Source: an uncultured Acidimicrobiaceae bacterium
GTDB lineage: Bacteria > Actinomycetota > Acidimicrobiia > Spongiisociales > SHLN01
Direction of reading: 5' to 3'
DNA: 64,000 nt
Assembly: GCA_947259275.1 (NCBI GenBank)
Contig: CAMYMH010000030.1
Coordinates: 1 to 64,000, forward strand
In this document: piece by piece, positions 1 through 7,387 of the stretch
How the letters are laid out: the number at the start of each line of letters is the position of its first letter
Numbering within the stretch: the stretch's first letter is position 1
Program-made: the position numbers and the translations under genes
Notes under the pieces: model-generated
What the model saw: only the letters and a program-made list of their open reading frames with translations
Told to the model about the DNA's origin: nothing
The model's database searches: none

Positions 1-105
1 CCCTGTGGTAGTGGTCGCCCCTGTGGTAGTGGTCGCCCCTGTGGTAGTGGTCGCCCCTGTGGTAGTGGTCGCCCCTGTGGTAGTGGTCGCCCCTGTGGTT
101 GTGGT
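1..105. repeat. 18-bp tandem repeat, about six copies
   Basis: The 18-base unit cctgtggtagtggtcgcc is repeated almost perfectly from the left edge to about base 105, with the last copy diverged. The period is six codons, and on the minus strand it encodes a Thr-Thr-Thr-Thr-Gly-Ala repeat that is part of the partial gene over bases 1-486. Such in-frame arrays change length by slippage, so the copy number may vary between strains or be collapsed in assembly. Confidence 0.9.
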
Positions 106-486
106 CGCGGGTGGCACGGTCGGCGGCGAATCCGTGGCGGTGGTCGTGGTCTCACCATTGGATTGTGCAAGTGTTGCTGGCGTACCAGAAGTAGTTGAGG
201 TGGTGGAGGATGCCGTCGCGACAGACGCCACCGTGGTTGCGGTAAGAGTCGACGTGTCGCCTCCCAGCGCACCGAGAATGCCTTCGACGCTCAGCACCTC
301 GGTATCGGACGCCGGGCTATCTGAGGGAGCCAGAGTGGTAAGCCGGGCACCGAGCACAGTAGAGGGGGCGGGTGGTGTCGTACCTATCAGAGCTTGGAAG
401 GCTACGAAACCGATGCCTCCGAACAGCGCGACCAGGAGGACGCGTCGAGCCAGCCGATTCAGAAACCGAGCATCAAACAGGTCCAA
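1..486 (-). CDS. membrane-anchored protein with Thr-rich linker (partial, runs off left edge)
   Basis: The minus strand is open from base 486 to base 1 with no stop, so the C-terminal part lies outside the window. The only start in frame after an upstream TAG is TTG at 486. Residues 1-13 are basic and amphipathic (LDLFDARFLNRLA), then comes one hydrophobic segment (VLLVALFGGIGFVAFQAL), then a long Ser/Thr/Pro/Ala-rich stretch that ends in TTTTGA repeats. This is the plan of an inner-membrane anchor with an extended extracytoplasmic linker, as in many actinobacterial surface or regulatory proteins. The functional domain is not visible, so no function is proposed. Confidence 0.6.
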   Translation of the reverse strand, partial: MDLFDARFLNRLARRVLLVALFGGIGFVAFQALIGTTPPAPSTVLGARLTTLAPSDSPASDTEVLSVEGILGALGGDTSTLTATTVASVATASSTTSTTSGTPATLAQSNGETTTTATDSPPTVPPATTTTGATTTTGATTTTGATTTTGATTTTGATTTTG

Positions 487-535
487 CGCTGTGCCCCAAC
501 CGTTCGCCTGCCGCCACTATACGTGTCCACGGCCA

Positions 536-844
536 TCAATGAGTATTCGTCACGATGGCGCCGCAGGGGCACGCGTACGACCCTTGGTCGAGGACATCAG
601 TGTGACGGATGAACACAGGCACCCCGAGCGAGGGGCAATGTGAGCTGAGCGAGACTTCTTCGAGCTCGCGCGCCTCGGGGTGGAGGCCCCGGCGCAGTCG
701 GTGAACTCGGATCCGGTGGTCGTCGAGCCGACGGCGGGCGGCCGCCCGCGCCGGGTAATTGTCACGTCTGCGCGAGACGTCGTCGTAGTGCCGCCAGGTG
801 ATGAGAAGTGTGTTGATGGCATCCTCGAGCACCGGGTGCAACAT
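536..844 (-). CDS. hypothetical protein with Arg-rich helix and C-terminal Cys pair
   Basis: A 102-residue protein if started at ATG 844 (ATG 883 is an alternative, but it would lie almost on the start of the divergent gene at 888). It opens with a helical stretch (MLHPVLEDAINTLLITW), continues with a very basic segment rich in Arg and His (ARRRLDDHRIRVHRLRRGL), and ends in a Cys-Pro-Cys motif (YACPCGAIV) with several His residues that could form a metal site. I do not recognise the family. It lies 49 bases upstream of the partial gene on the same strand and may be co-transcribed with it. The start is uncertain. Confidence 0.5.
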   Translation of the reverse strand: MLHPVLEDAINTLLITWRHYDDVSRRRDNYPARAAARRRLDDHRIRVHRLRRGLHPEARELEEVSLSSHCPSLGVPVFIRHTDVLDQGSYACPCGAIVTNTH

Positions 845-887
845 GAGATGTGACGTTAGTCGGTACTCGGGGCTTAAAATCATCACT

Positions 888-1247
888 GTGACGATATCTA
901 GTGAGTTCCAACGCTGTGCCTGGTGTGCCGAGATTGTGCCGCGAGCCGATGGGCCGGGCCGGCCACGTCGATTCTGCAAACGGTCCCATCGTCAGCGCCA
1001 CTACGAGGCACGCCGGCTTGCCGCCGCCCAGGGAATTGCGGCCGACGAGGTCCTGCTGACGCGCCAGCAGTTCGACGAATGGCGCGATCGAAGGTATCAG
1101 TTGGAGGCTGCCCTGGAAGACGCTCAACAAGACCTGGGGGATGCCCCGGCGTTGCGCGAGTACACCGAGGCGTTCCAGCTGGTGTACGAGGCGGCACGGC
1201 GCACCGCTTCGTTTCGGCTCGAGCCGCGGGCACTCGGCTCCGAATAG
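888..1247 (+). CDS. small zinc-finger-like hypothetical protein
   Basis: 119 residues from GTG 888, chosen because the conserved-looking part begins just after it. The N-terminus has a CxxC pair (CAWCAEIV), then a basic GRPRRFC and SHRQRHYEARR segment, which together look like a small treble-clef or zinc-ribbon nucleic-acid-binding fold. The rest (residues 40-110) is a predicted charged helix or coiled coil rich in Glu, Gln and Arg. It is transcribed divergently from the gene at 536-844. A DNA- or RNA-binding role is an inference from the Cys/His and basic residues only. Confidence 0.6.
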   Translation: MTISSEFQRCAWCAEIVPRADGPGRPRRFCKRSHRQRHYEARRLAAAQGIAADEVLLTRQQFDEWRDRRYQLEAALEDAQQDLGDAPALREYTEAFQLVYEAARRTASFRLEPRALGSE

Positions 1248-1263
1248 GCCCAGAAGTCTCTCG

Positions 1264-1470
1264 CTATCGGTTCATGGCGCGGCGGGCCCGCTCCCGCAGC
1301 GATTGAACCCAACGGCGGGGGCGCTCGAATTCGCTTCCGAGCACGGCCAGACCGGCGATGATGACCACCGTGCCGGGGCCGGGGATAAACAGAAGCACGA
1401 CCCCGATGAGAATGATGACGACTCCCAGGAGGGCAACCACGAGGCGGCGAACAACCCCGAATGTCTTCAT
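1264..1470 (-). CDS. PGPGW-type small transmembrane protein
   Basis: A 68-residue membrane protein with two hydrophobic helices (about residues 9-28 and 33-47) separated by the turn IPGPGT, the hallmark of the putative PGPGW transmembrane family found in actinobacteria and other bacteria. The C-terminus is a short basic tail (RWVQSLRERARRAMNR), likely cytoplasmic. Its function is unknown in the family. It converges on the gene that ends at 1247, with 16 bases between. Confidence 0.8.
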   Translation of the reverse strand: MKTFGVVRRLVVALLGVVIILIGVVLLFIPGPGTVVIIAGLAVLGSEFERPRRWVQSLRERARRAMNR

Positions 1471-1778
1471 AGCAACCCCCTCGCGTAGTCGTGACCGCTT
1501 ACTTTACCGGGGCTCCGGTTCTTCCTACAGCTCGCAGCCCGGAAGTGGGGGAGTGGTGGTCCGGCCTCCAGTCACCGAGTCCGACTCACTCTCGGCAGAA
1601 TCCGTCGTCGTGGTGGCTTTGGTCGAGAAGTGGTGCCCGCCCGGAATCATCACCGCCGCCAGCGGTGGCCACCATCGCCACCACCACTAGTGGCCCTACC
1701 CAACAAAGACCCAACAAAACGTCACTGTGACGTAACAATGCCTAATGTGAGGTCCGGCCCGAGACCCCTTGAAATCGG
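1471..1778. other. intergenic region without a confident gene; contains a 15-bp palindrome
   Basis: No reading frame here is convincing. A 41-codon minus-strand frame (1525-1650) has a Thr-rich stretch like nearby lipoproteins but no start context, and may be a decayed remnant. The clearest element is the perfect palindrome acgtcac-t-gtgacgt at 1719-1733, in an A-rich stretch suited to a promoter or operator. Confidence 0.4.
1719..1733. promoter_or_regulatory. 15-bp palindrome, candidate operator
   Basis: The sequence acgtcac-t-gtgacgt is perfectly self-complementary around one central base. The core tcactgtgacg occurs again at 883-893, over the start of the small zinc-finger-like gene. Two copies of an 11-mer within 850 bases, both beside gene starts, suggest a shared regulator, but none is identified. 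Chance cannot be excluded. Confidence 0.3.
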
Positions 1779-2075
1779 CTAACCCGGGCGGAGGGCGCCA
1801 ACCCCCTCGATTTCAAATCCGACATCGTCGATCCAGCAGTACCACCATGCCTCCTCGGGCTCGAAGCTCCGAATCAGGACGTGCTCGGGGTTGGTTTCGT
1901 GGTGGTGGCGGATGTGGTGGTGCTCGGATTGATCGCAGCATCCGACATGGCCGCAATCTGCGCACACCCGCAAGTGGACCCAGGTCGAGCCGATCCGGAG
2001 GCATTCCTCGCAGCCGTCTGCACTGGGAGTGATATCGCCTATCTCGGACGGAATGTGAGTGCAGTCGTCGGCCAT
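1779..2075 (-). CDS. UBP-type zinc finger protein
   Basis: 98 residues forming a stand-alone ZnF-UBP domain. The metal-binding Cys and His residues are clear: CEEC at 22-25, CADCGHVGCCD in the middle, and the run HHHIRHHHE followed by NPEHVLIRSFEPEEAWWYCW. In eukaryotes this domain binds the C-terminus of ubiquitin. Bacterial stand-alone versions are common in actinobacteria and have no settled role. Aromatic residues near the end (WWYCW) fit the family. Identification is strong, function unknown. Confidence 0.9.
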   Translation of the reverse strand: MADDCTHIPSEIGDITPSADGCEECLRIGSTWVHLRVCADCGHVGCCDQSEHHHIRHHHETNPEHVLIRSFEPEEAWWYCWIDDVGFEIEGVGALRPG

Positions 2076-2223
2076 CGTGTGAGGGTAGCGTTTCCGCCAC
2101 GGACACTAACCGCCCATAATCCCCGTTATGTAAAGCTGGGCTCTCTTTCTCTTCCCCACCACCCAACGGGTTGTGCAACGACACCAGACGTCAGCGGCGT
2201 ACTACGACTGATGGTGTCAGCCC

Positions 2224-2874
2224 TCACTTGCGGGCGATCACGACCTCAGAAGGGATCGCCCCGGCAACGAATTCGCGTCGTATGTTGCGGAACCCCGCAT
2301 CGAGGGCTGGTTGTTCGATCAGGACCGGGCGGCAGCCTCCGTACAGGTAGGGCACGAGCCGAGCCGGGGTTGCCCGGTACAGCTTCTCCCAGCGGGTGAG
2401 GCGTAGCCCTCGACTCATGTTCACCAGCACTAGTCGGCCGTCATCGGTGAGGACTCGTCGGAACTCGCCCAGCACCACCGGGATATCGGCGAGGGGGATC
2501 AGGTCGAGCATGTAGCTGTTGAACACGACATCGAACGATCTATCAGCGAAGGGAAGGTCGCGGGCGTCCCCCTGGTGGAGGTCGACGTTGCGATACCCGG
2601 CACGGGTCACCGCCTGTTGTGTCCTGTGCAGCATCCGTGCCGACAGGTCGACCCCGGTGACCGTGGTGACAGAGTTCACACGCTGCAGGACCTCGAGCAG
2701 GGCCGCTCCAGTGCCTACGGCCACCTCGAGCACCCGATCATCGGCTTTGATGTCGGCCAATTCGAGCCCCCTCCGGCGGGGACCCCGCTCGAGGCGGGCC
2801 ACCGTTCCGTAGAACCGGCTCCACCCGTCATATGCCCGACGGATCGCGGCAGTCGTGACCGGGGCCTCAATCAT
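2224..2874 (-). CDS. class I SAM-dependent methyltransferase (UbiE/MenG-like)
   Basis: 216 residues from ATG 2874. A GTG at 3042 would add 56 low-complexity residues and is judged less likely, because another small frame occupies that stretch. Motif I of the Rossmann fold is VLEVAVGTGAALLEVL, motif II is VTGVDLS, and the acidic loop is QGDARDLPFADRSFDVV. This pattern is typical of UbiE/COQ5-type and related small-molecule methyltransferases. The C-terminal part (YLYGGCRPVLIEQPAL) resembles quinone or lipid methyltransferases. The substrate cannot be assigned. It follows an ArsR-type regulator on the same strand, which may control it. Confidence 0.85.
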   Translation of the reverse strand: MIEAPVTTAAIRRAYDGWSRFYGTVARLERGPRRRGLELADIKADDRVLEVAVGTGAALLEVLQRVNSVTTVTGVDLSARMLHRTQQAVTRAGYRNVDLHQGDARDLPFADRSFDVVFNSYMLDLIPLADIPVVLGEFRRVLTDDGRLVLVNMSRGLRLTRWEKLYRATPARLVPYLYGGCRPVLIEQPALDAGFRNIRREFVAGAIPSEVVIARK

Positions 2875-2897
2875 TGGCTCGACGGTCCGTTCCCCGT

Positions 2898-3077
2898 TCA
2901 ACGGCCATCGCCCCCCATCGCGACCACGGTCCCCTCCCCCCAGCCGGGGACCAGATCCTCCATCAGCTCCTCCAGTGTCAATCCCAACCCAGTTGTCGCC
3001 GCTCCATCGCACGGCGTCCTGGGAACCCGGCGCCGGCAGCACCTTCGAGCACTCACGTCAAACGGATCACTACCCAT
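2898..3077 (-). CDS. small hypothetical protein, 59 residues
   Basis: A short frame from ATG 3077 to TGA 2898-2900. A gaggagg sequence lies only two bases before the ATG, strong in sequence but close. The N-terminal half is Arg/Cys-rich (RRCCRRRVPR), and the C-terminal half looks protein-like and acidic (LTLEELMEDLVPGWGEG). It ends 23 bases before the methyltransferase start on the same strand. No family is recognised. It competes with the alternative GTG extension of the methyltransferase, in another frame. Confidence 0.4.
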   Translation of the reverse strand: MGSDPFDVSARRCCRRRVPRTPCDGAATTGLGLTLEELMEDLVPGWGEGTVVAMGGDGR

Positions 3078-3143
3078 AGCCTCCTCGTTCCATGAACACC
3101 GAATTATGGGAACCCGAAAGGCAGACGATGTCAGCCCGGCTCT

Positions 3144-3437
3144 TCACGCGGTGACCCCCAAGAACCGTTCGACCTCTTTGAGGGTCTCCTCGTTGGGGAT
3201 GCAGTGCACCGACTGGCCCCTTTTCTCGCACACGATCAGCCCGGCGTTACGGAGCTCCTTGAGATGATGCGAGACCGTCGACAGCGACACCTCGAACTCC
3301 GCGGCGATCTTCGACACCGTGTTACCCACCTGATCCTCAGGGATACCAACCCCTCGACACCGTTCCCGTATCAACTCGAAGATGGCAAGCCGGGTGCCGT
3401 CCCCCAACGCCTTGAAGATCCCCGCCAACTCCGTCAT
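3144..3437 (-). CDS. ArsR-family winged-helix transcriptional regulator
   Basis: 97 residues from ATG 3437 (MTELAGIFKALGDGTRL). The upstream in-frame start at 3485 is rejected because the extra 16 codons are A+T-rich and cover an inverted repeat that looks like the operator. The family signature is clear: KALGDGTRLAIFELI, then the recognition helix EVSLSTVSHHLKELRNAGLI and the wing CEKRGQSVHCIP. A single Cys at about residue 27 and another in the wing are too few to assign a metal site with confidence. ArsR proteins repress and are released by metals or other ligands. Likely targets are itself and the genes that follow to 2224. Confidence 0.88.
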   Translation of the reverse strand: MTELAGIFKALGDGTRLAIFELIRERCRGVGIPEDQVGNTVSKIAAEFEVSLSTVSHHLKELRNAGLIVCEKRGQSVHCIPNEETLKEVERFLGVTA

Positions 3438-3453
3438 CGTCACCCGCACCAGT

Positions 3454-3477
3454 GTATTTCGATACTCATAGGAATAC
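3454..3477. promoter_or_regulatory. inverted repeat, candidate ArsR operator
   Basis: GTATT at 3454-3458 and AATAC at 3473-3477 form an inverted repeat in the only clearly A+T-rich stretch near the regulator gene, directly upstream of its start at 3437. ArsR-family operators are usually A+T-rich imperfect palindromes that overlap the regulator's own promoter. The assignment rests on position and composition. Confidence 0.4.
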
Positions 3478-3560
3478 CTAAACACTACTCTTCCCGGCCA
3501 ACCGCGTCAACCGGCCCACAACGAGCAACCGGACCGGCCCGAATGGGGATCGGCGCGCGC

Positions 3561-3755
3561 ATGAGCATCCGGCTCACGAGCCCGGTACGACTCAAGGCCG
3601 TCGTCTTCACGACCGGGCGTGCCTGTACACTGGCCCCGGCAGTATGGGAGCTAGAGGAGGCGCAATCGTTCACGGTCGGCCACCCGTATCTCAGTGAGGG
3701 CAAGGGCGACTACGCCATCGACATCTACGAGTTGATGCCCGTCCCCGAGATGTAA
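3561..3755 (+). CDS. small hypothetical protein
   Basis: 64 residues from ATG 3561 (ATG 3543 would add six residues). The C-terminal half looks like a real protein (FTVGHPYLSEGKGDYAIDIY), while the N-terminal half is Arg/Thr-rich and may be non-coding. It is divergent from the ArsR gene, so it could share its operator. No family is recognised, and the ribosome site is weak. Confidence 0.35.
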   Translation: MSIRLTSPVRLKAVVFTTGRACTLAPAVWELEEAQSFTVGHPYLSEGKGDYAIDIYELMPVPEM

Positions 3756-3772
3756 CCACCCGCCGCCGGCGC

Positions 3773-4390
3773 CTAAAACCGCCGGTACTCGACGTTGAGG
3801 AGGTCGTAGCCCTCCCACGAGCTCGGCGCCCGATCGAGACGAACTGCGTCGAGGCCGTGAGTCGTGAACTCATCGAGCTCGGCTCTCGAAACCGGCCACG
3901 GCGGGCCCGCTTCCCGAGACGGGCCCGGGCGTTCCATCGTGGACACCAGCAGAGTCCCCCCCGGTCCAACCAGCGAAGCGATGCGTGCCATCGCTCGCTC
4001 CTGGGCTTCGGGGGCGAGCGACTGAATCGTGAACACCTCAACCACCAACCCGAATGCCCCGATCCAATCGCGGGGCAGCTCGAAGAGGTCGCCGACCACG
4101 TAGCGGACGGTCGTCGCCGGAAACCGATCCAGGCACCATTCGATGGCGGTGGGTGCGATGTCGAAGGCCGTCACCTTCCACCCGTGCACAGCCAGCGCTT
4201 CGGCGTCGTCGCCCAGTCCACAGGCCACGATTACTGCATCGCCGGCCGGTGAGCGCAACCCTTCGAGCCATTCGACCACGATTGGACTCGGCGCCATCCT
4301 CGCCCATGGGAGCGCTTCAGCATCGCGACCCGCTCGCCGGTAGAAACCTTCGAACAGCTCATCGGGATGGTTTGGCTGGGCGTCTGGCAT
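3773..4390 (-). CDS. class I SAM-dependent methyltransferase (TPMT/TehB-like)
   Basis: 205 residues. The N-terminus (ELFEGFYRRAGRDAEALPWAR) and motif I (AVIVACGLGDDAEALA) followed by GWKVTAFDIAPTAIEW match the thiopurine-methyltransferase and TehB branch, in which residues like these bind SAM and the motif-I Gly-rich loop is CGLGDDA. The acidic post-I residue is Asp in FDIAP. Members methylate small, often toxic, thiol, tellurium or selenium compounds. The exact substrate is not visible. It lies 8 bases after the P-loop gene on the same strand and is probably co-transcribed with it. Confidence 0.85.
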   Translation of the reverse strand: MPDAQPNHPDELFEGFYRRAGRDAEALPWARMAPSPIVVEWLEGLRSPAGDAVIVACGLGDDAEALAVHGWKVTAFDIAPTAIEWCLDRFPATTVRYVVGDLFELPRDWIGAFGLVVEVFTIQSLAPEAQERAMARIASLVGPGGTLLVSTMERPGPSREAGPPWPVSRAELDEFTTHGLDAVRLDRAPSSWEGYDLLNVEYRRF

Positions 4391-4398
4391 CTCGGCTA

Positions 4399-5007
4399 CT
4401 AGTCAAAAAGGGTGGGGACCAGAGTGACGGATCGCGCCGCACGGTCCGACTCAGACGGCCCCATCAGGCGCTCCAGCAGCGCCGCCCAATCGAACCCTTC
4501 CGTGATCTGCGACGCCGGAATGGTGGCGAGACGGTCCTCGCCGATATAGGTCGGCACAATCTCGTCCAGGATCGCCTCAATCTCGTCGCGGAACTCCTGG
4601 CGGGTGCTGCGGACCCCATCGCTCCGCAGCGGAATGTCGGGAAGCAGCCGAACGAACAGGTCGTAGGTTGCGCACCAATTGCGGACCAGCGGCTTGACGT
4701 CGAAGGGGTCGGCTCCCCCGGTGGCGCGCAGGAAGTAGGCGAAGTTGTCGATCACGGCTCGATCGGTCACCAGCACCTCAGCCCGATTGCGCAGCTCCAG
4801 CTCCTGCTGAATCTGCGCCATGATCACCCACAGCTGAGCCTCCGGCGTTGCCCCTTCGTTGAGACCAAGCGGGTTGAAACGGATGACCTCGCGACCGACC
4901 TCAACGCTGCGCCCGCTCCGGCCAACCGCTCCTGCGAAGGAGTGCACGGCATTGGTCTTTCGCACCGAATGGGATCCGATGAAAGCGATCTTCGAAGGCA
5001 TGGTCAT
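4399..5007 (-). CDS. P-loop ATPase/kinase of the NadR/AAA_28 type
   Basis: 202 residues. The N-terminal P-loop reads GSHSVRKTN, followed by a helix. The canonical form would be GxxxxGK[ST], so the Gly before Lys is Arg here, although K and T are kept. A Walker-B-like LVTDRAVIDNFAYFL and an ATYDLFVRLLPDIPL segment match NadR-like and AAA_28 P-loop kinases (the family includes nicotinamide-riboside kinase-like and thymidylate-kinase-like proteins). The DR pair of TDRAVIDN is likely part of the active site. The natural substrate is unknown. Confidence 0.75.
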   Translation of the reverse strand: MTMPSKIAFIGSHSVRKTNAVHSFAGAVGRSGRSVEVGREVIRFNPLGLNEGATPEAQLWVIMAQIQQELELRNRAEVLVTDRAVIDNFAYFLRATGGADPFDVKPLVRNWCATYDLFVRLLPDIPLRSDGVRSTRQEFRDEIEAILDEIVPTYIGEDRLATIPASQITEGFDWAALLERLMGPSESDRAARSVTLVPTLFD

Positions 5008-5101
5008 CTCTACGGTTGGTCCCGCACTCGGTTGCCAACGCTACCGCCCAGGACGCCGGCAAACGGATTTGTGGCCGGACGGCTCCGGTATCCTCTCAGC
5101 T

Positions 5102-5515
5102 GTGAAACCTCTCACAAGACGCTATCGAGTTGTCACCGGATTCGTCCTGGTGGCGATGACCGTGGCTGCCTGCAGCGGCGGTGCGACCGCAGCCATCGAG
5201 CTGGTGGCGCCCACCGAAGCCGTCCAGGTACTCGAGCAGCGGGCCGCCGATGTCGTATTGCTCGACGTTCGCACCCCCGAAGAGTTCGGAGAGATTCACG
5301 TCCCGGGCTCGGTGAACATCGACTACTACGCCGCCGATTTCGCCTCCCGTCTCGACGACCTCCCCAAAGATGTCCCCTACGTCGTGTATTGCCGTTCGGG
5401 CAATCGCAGCTCAATGACCATGGACATCATGGCGGATCTCGGGTTCTCGGAGGTCTTCGACGTCGACGGAGGCATCATCGCCTGGCAGGCGGCTGGGCTC
5501 CCCCTCGACAACTAG
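5102..5515 (+). CDS. lipoprotein rhodanese-domain protein
   Basis: 137 residues from GTG 5102. It begins with a signal peptide and lipobox (LVAMTVAACSGG; the Cys at about residue 22 would be lipidated), so the protein is anchored outside the membrane. A single rhodanese domain follows: VVLLDVRTPEEFGEIHVPGS, then the active-site loop YCRSGNRS with the catalytic Cys, and the closing GGIIAWQAAGLPL. The family moves sulfane sulfur between donors and acceptors. Exported single-domain forms are common but rarely assigned a substrate. It is divergent from the P-loop gene. Confidence 0.88.
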   Translation: MKPLTRRYRVVTGFVLVAMTVAACSGGATAAIELVAPTEAVQVLEQRAADVVLLDVRTPEEFGEIHVPGSVNIDYYAADFASRLDDLPKDVPYVVYCRSGNRSSMTMDIMADLGFSEVFDVDGGIIAWQAAGLPLDN

Positions 5516-5540
5516 CCGGCCCGGTCCGGCTGCATGAGAG

Positions 5541-5732
5541 CTAAGGCTGTTGAAACAGCTCCTCGGTCAGGCGGTTGACGTCTTCGTAGTGATTGCTCAC
5601 CTGCCCCGCCGACTGGCCGGAGTTCTCGAGGACGAAGAGGGGTGTGTTGGGGCTCTCGACCGGTCCCTGGACCGGGGCGGCGGCCGCGCACCCGGCGCAG
5701 ACCAGGGCCACGACCGCTACCAAACGCTTCAT
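5541..5732 (-). CDS. small lipoprotein, function unknown
   Basis: 63 residues from ATG 5732, where a Lys-Arg start and hydrophobic core (MKRLVAVVALVCAGC) give a lipoprotein signal with the lipidated Cys at residue 15. The mature part is only about 48 residues and acidic near its end (NHYEDVNRLTEELFQQP). Upstream codons to 6059 are out of context and are excluded. It converges with the rhodanese gene. No family is recognised. Confidence 0.6.
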   Translation of the reverse strand: MKRLVAVVALVCAGCAAAAPVQGPVESPNTPLFVLENSGQSAGQVSNHYEDVNRLTEELFQQP

Positions 5733-5913
5733 GGAAGCCCTATCGGCAGCTGGCCGATTCTCTCGAGGCCCCGACTGGACGGCATCGCAACCCGTGCTCA
5801 GCAGACACTCCCCGAACATCCAGACACGGGAACAAACACGTATCTGCTCACGGCTACTGAAACCGAGGGCTACTCCCCCATCCGGGGGCGCCCCTGGCGT
5901 AAAGTGATTCCGC

Positions 5914-6861
5914 ATGAAGGTCACCGAGCACCTCGAGCGGGCCACCGACCCGTTCATCACGTTTGAGATCATTCCTCCCACCCGGGGAGGCGATCTACCG
6001 AGCCTGCTGGGCCTGATCGAGGATCTCATGGCCCATCGTCCGCCTTTTGTCGACATCACCAGCCATGCGGCCGAGGTGGTGTATGAAGAGGTGCCGACCG
6101 GCTACGAGAAGCGCATCAAACGCAAGCGGCCGGGGACCCTGGGGGTGTGTGCCCTGGTCCAGAACAAGTTCAATACCGACGCCGTCCCCCACATCCTCTG
6201 CGAAGGGTTCACCCGAGAGGAAACCGAGGACTTCCTCATCGAGCTCCGCTACTTGGATATCGACAACGTGCTGGCCATCCGGGGCGATTCGTCAGGCTAT
6301 GAGAAGCGCCTCGAGCACGGGAGGAGCCGCAACCTCTACGCCTCTGACCTGATCGCCCAGATCACCGACATGAACAAGGGCATCTACCTGGAGGAGCTGC
6401 TGGACGCGGCTCCGACCGAGTTCTGCATCGGCGCTGCCGGCTACCCGGAGAAGCACTTCGAGGCGCCCAACCTGTCGGCCGACGTTGCCAGGGTCAAGCA
6501 GAAGGTAGCGGCGGGCGCCGAATATATCGTGACGCAGATGTTCTTCGACAACGCTCACTACTTCAACTTCGTGGACGAATGTCGCAGCCAGGGAATCGCC
6601 GTCCCCATCATCCCCGGCGTCAAGATCCTGGCCAACCAGCGCCAGGTTGTGAGCATCCCCCGCACCTTCCACTGCGAAGTTCCTGCCGCGCTGGCCGAGG
6701 AGGTCATGGCCGCCCCTGAAGAAGACGCCTCCAAGATCGGGGTCGAGTGGGCGACCCAGCAAACCCGAGAACTGCTGGAGGGCGGCGTGCCGTCCGTGCA
6801 CTTCTATGTCATGCAGAGCGCCCGCCTCGTCAACAGCGTGCTCGCCAAGCTGGACGTCTAG
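5914..6861 (+). CDS. metF: methylenetetrahydrofolate reductase
   Basis: 315 residues. MetF reduces 5,10-methylene-THF to 5-methyl-THF with FAD, supplying the methyl group for methionine. The TIM-barrel landmarks are present: FEIIPPTRGGD (catalytic Glu), VDITSHAAE, the ALVQNKF and IRGDS strands, CIGAAGYPEKH, the QMFFDN loop and IPGVKIL. The length fits bacterial MetF (about 300). The gene stands alone, divergent from a small lipoprotein. metH and metZ lie 5-7 kb downstream and metX about 44 kb away. The last four bases overlap the end of the converging nitroreductase gene. Confidence 0.95.
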   Translation: MKVTEHLERATDPFITFEIIPPTRGGDLPSLLGLIEDLMAHRPPFVDITSHAAEVVYEEVPTGYEKRIKRKRPGTLGVCALVQNKFNTDAVPHILCEGFTREETEDFLIELRYLDIDNVLAIRGDSSGYEKRLEHGRSRNLYASDLIAQITDMNKGIYLEELLDAAPTEFCIGAAGYPEKHFEAPNLSADVARVKQKVAAGAEYIVTQMFFDNAHYFNFVDECRSQGIAVPIIPGVKILANQRQVVSIPRTFHCEVPAALAEEVMAAPEEDASKIGVEWATQQTRELLEGGVPSVHFYVMQSARLVNSVLAKLDV

Positions 6862-7262
6862 CGAGGTTCCAGGATGATGACCGGGATGATGCGGTCGGTC
6901 CCGGCTTCGTATTCGGCGAACTGAGGGAATTCGGCCTTCTGCTTCGACCAGATCGGCGCGCGCTCCTCGTCGTCGGCGAAGCGGGCGGTCACCGCCACCG
7001 TCTCAGTGCCGACCTCTACCGAAACATCTGGATCGGCGATCAGATTGTGCATCCAGTCTGGATGGGTGTGGGCCCCGGCTTTAGACGCAAAGATCGCGTA
7101 GCCGCCGTTGACGGCTTGATACATGAGCGGGCTCACCCGCTCCCGTCCGGACTTGGCTCCGATATGCCTGAGCAATAGCAGCGGCTTGCCTTCGAACATG
7201 CCGCCGACCGCGCCGGCGTTCTCCCGAAACTCGGTGATGATTCCCGCATTCCAATCTGACAT
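6858..7262 (-). CDS. F420-dependent nitroreductase family protein (Ddn-like)
   Basis: 134 residues, the normal length for the deazaflavin-dependent nitroreductase family of split-barrel proteins. The signature LLLRHIGAKSGRERVSPL, then GGYAIFASKAGAHTHPDWMHNL and ADPDVSVEVG, is typical. Members bind F420H2 and reduce nitro compounds or quinones. Physiological substrates are mostly unknown. The presence of this family supports an actinobacterial host that makes F420. It converges on metF with a four-base overlap. Confidence 0.9.
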   Translation of the reverse strand: MSDWNAGIITEFRENAGAVGGMFEGKPLLLLRHIGAKSGRERVSPLMYQAVNGGYAIFASKAGAHTHPDWMHNLIADPDVSVEVGTETVAVTARFADDEERAPIWSKQKAEFPQFAEYEAGTDRIIPVIILEPR

Positions 7263-7387
7263 GAGACTCCTCCGGTGAGGGGCGAGTCTACGGTCCGGCT
7301 CGGTCTATCCGGCCGAAGTCGGAACCGGCTCGATGACTTGACACGTCCTCTATCGTGAGACGGGGATGTGCGAAGGAGGTCAGATTG

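Noticed and set aside
5..643. Plus-strand frame with VVVVAP repeats
   Set aside because: It is the complementary reading of the TTTTGA repeat. The minus strand gives a coherent anchor plus linker, while the plus frame has no recognisable start region and degenerates after the repeat.
1525..1650. Thr-rich 41-codon minus frame
   Set aside because: No start context, no membrane or lipobox segment. Possibly a remnant, but not supportable as a gene.
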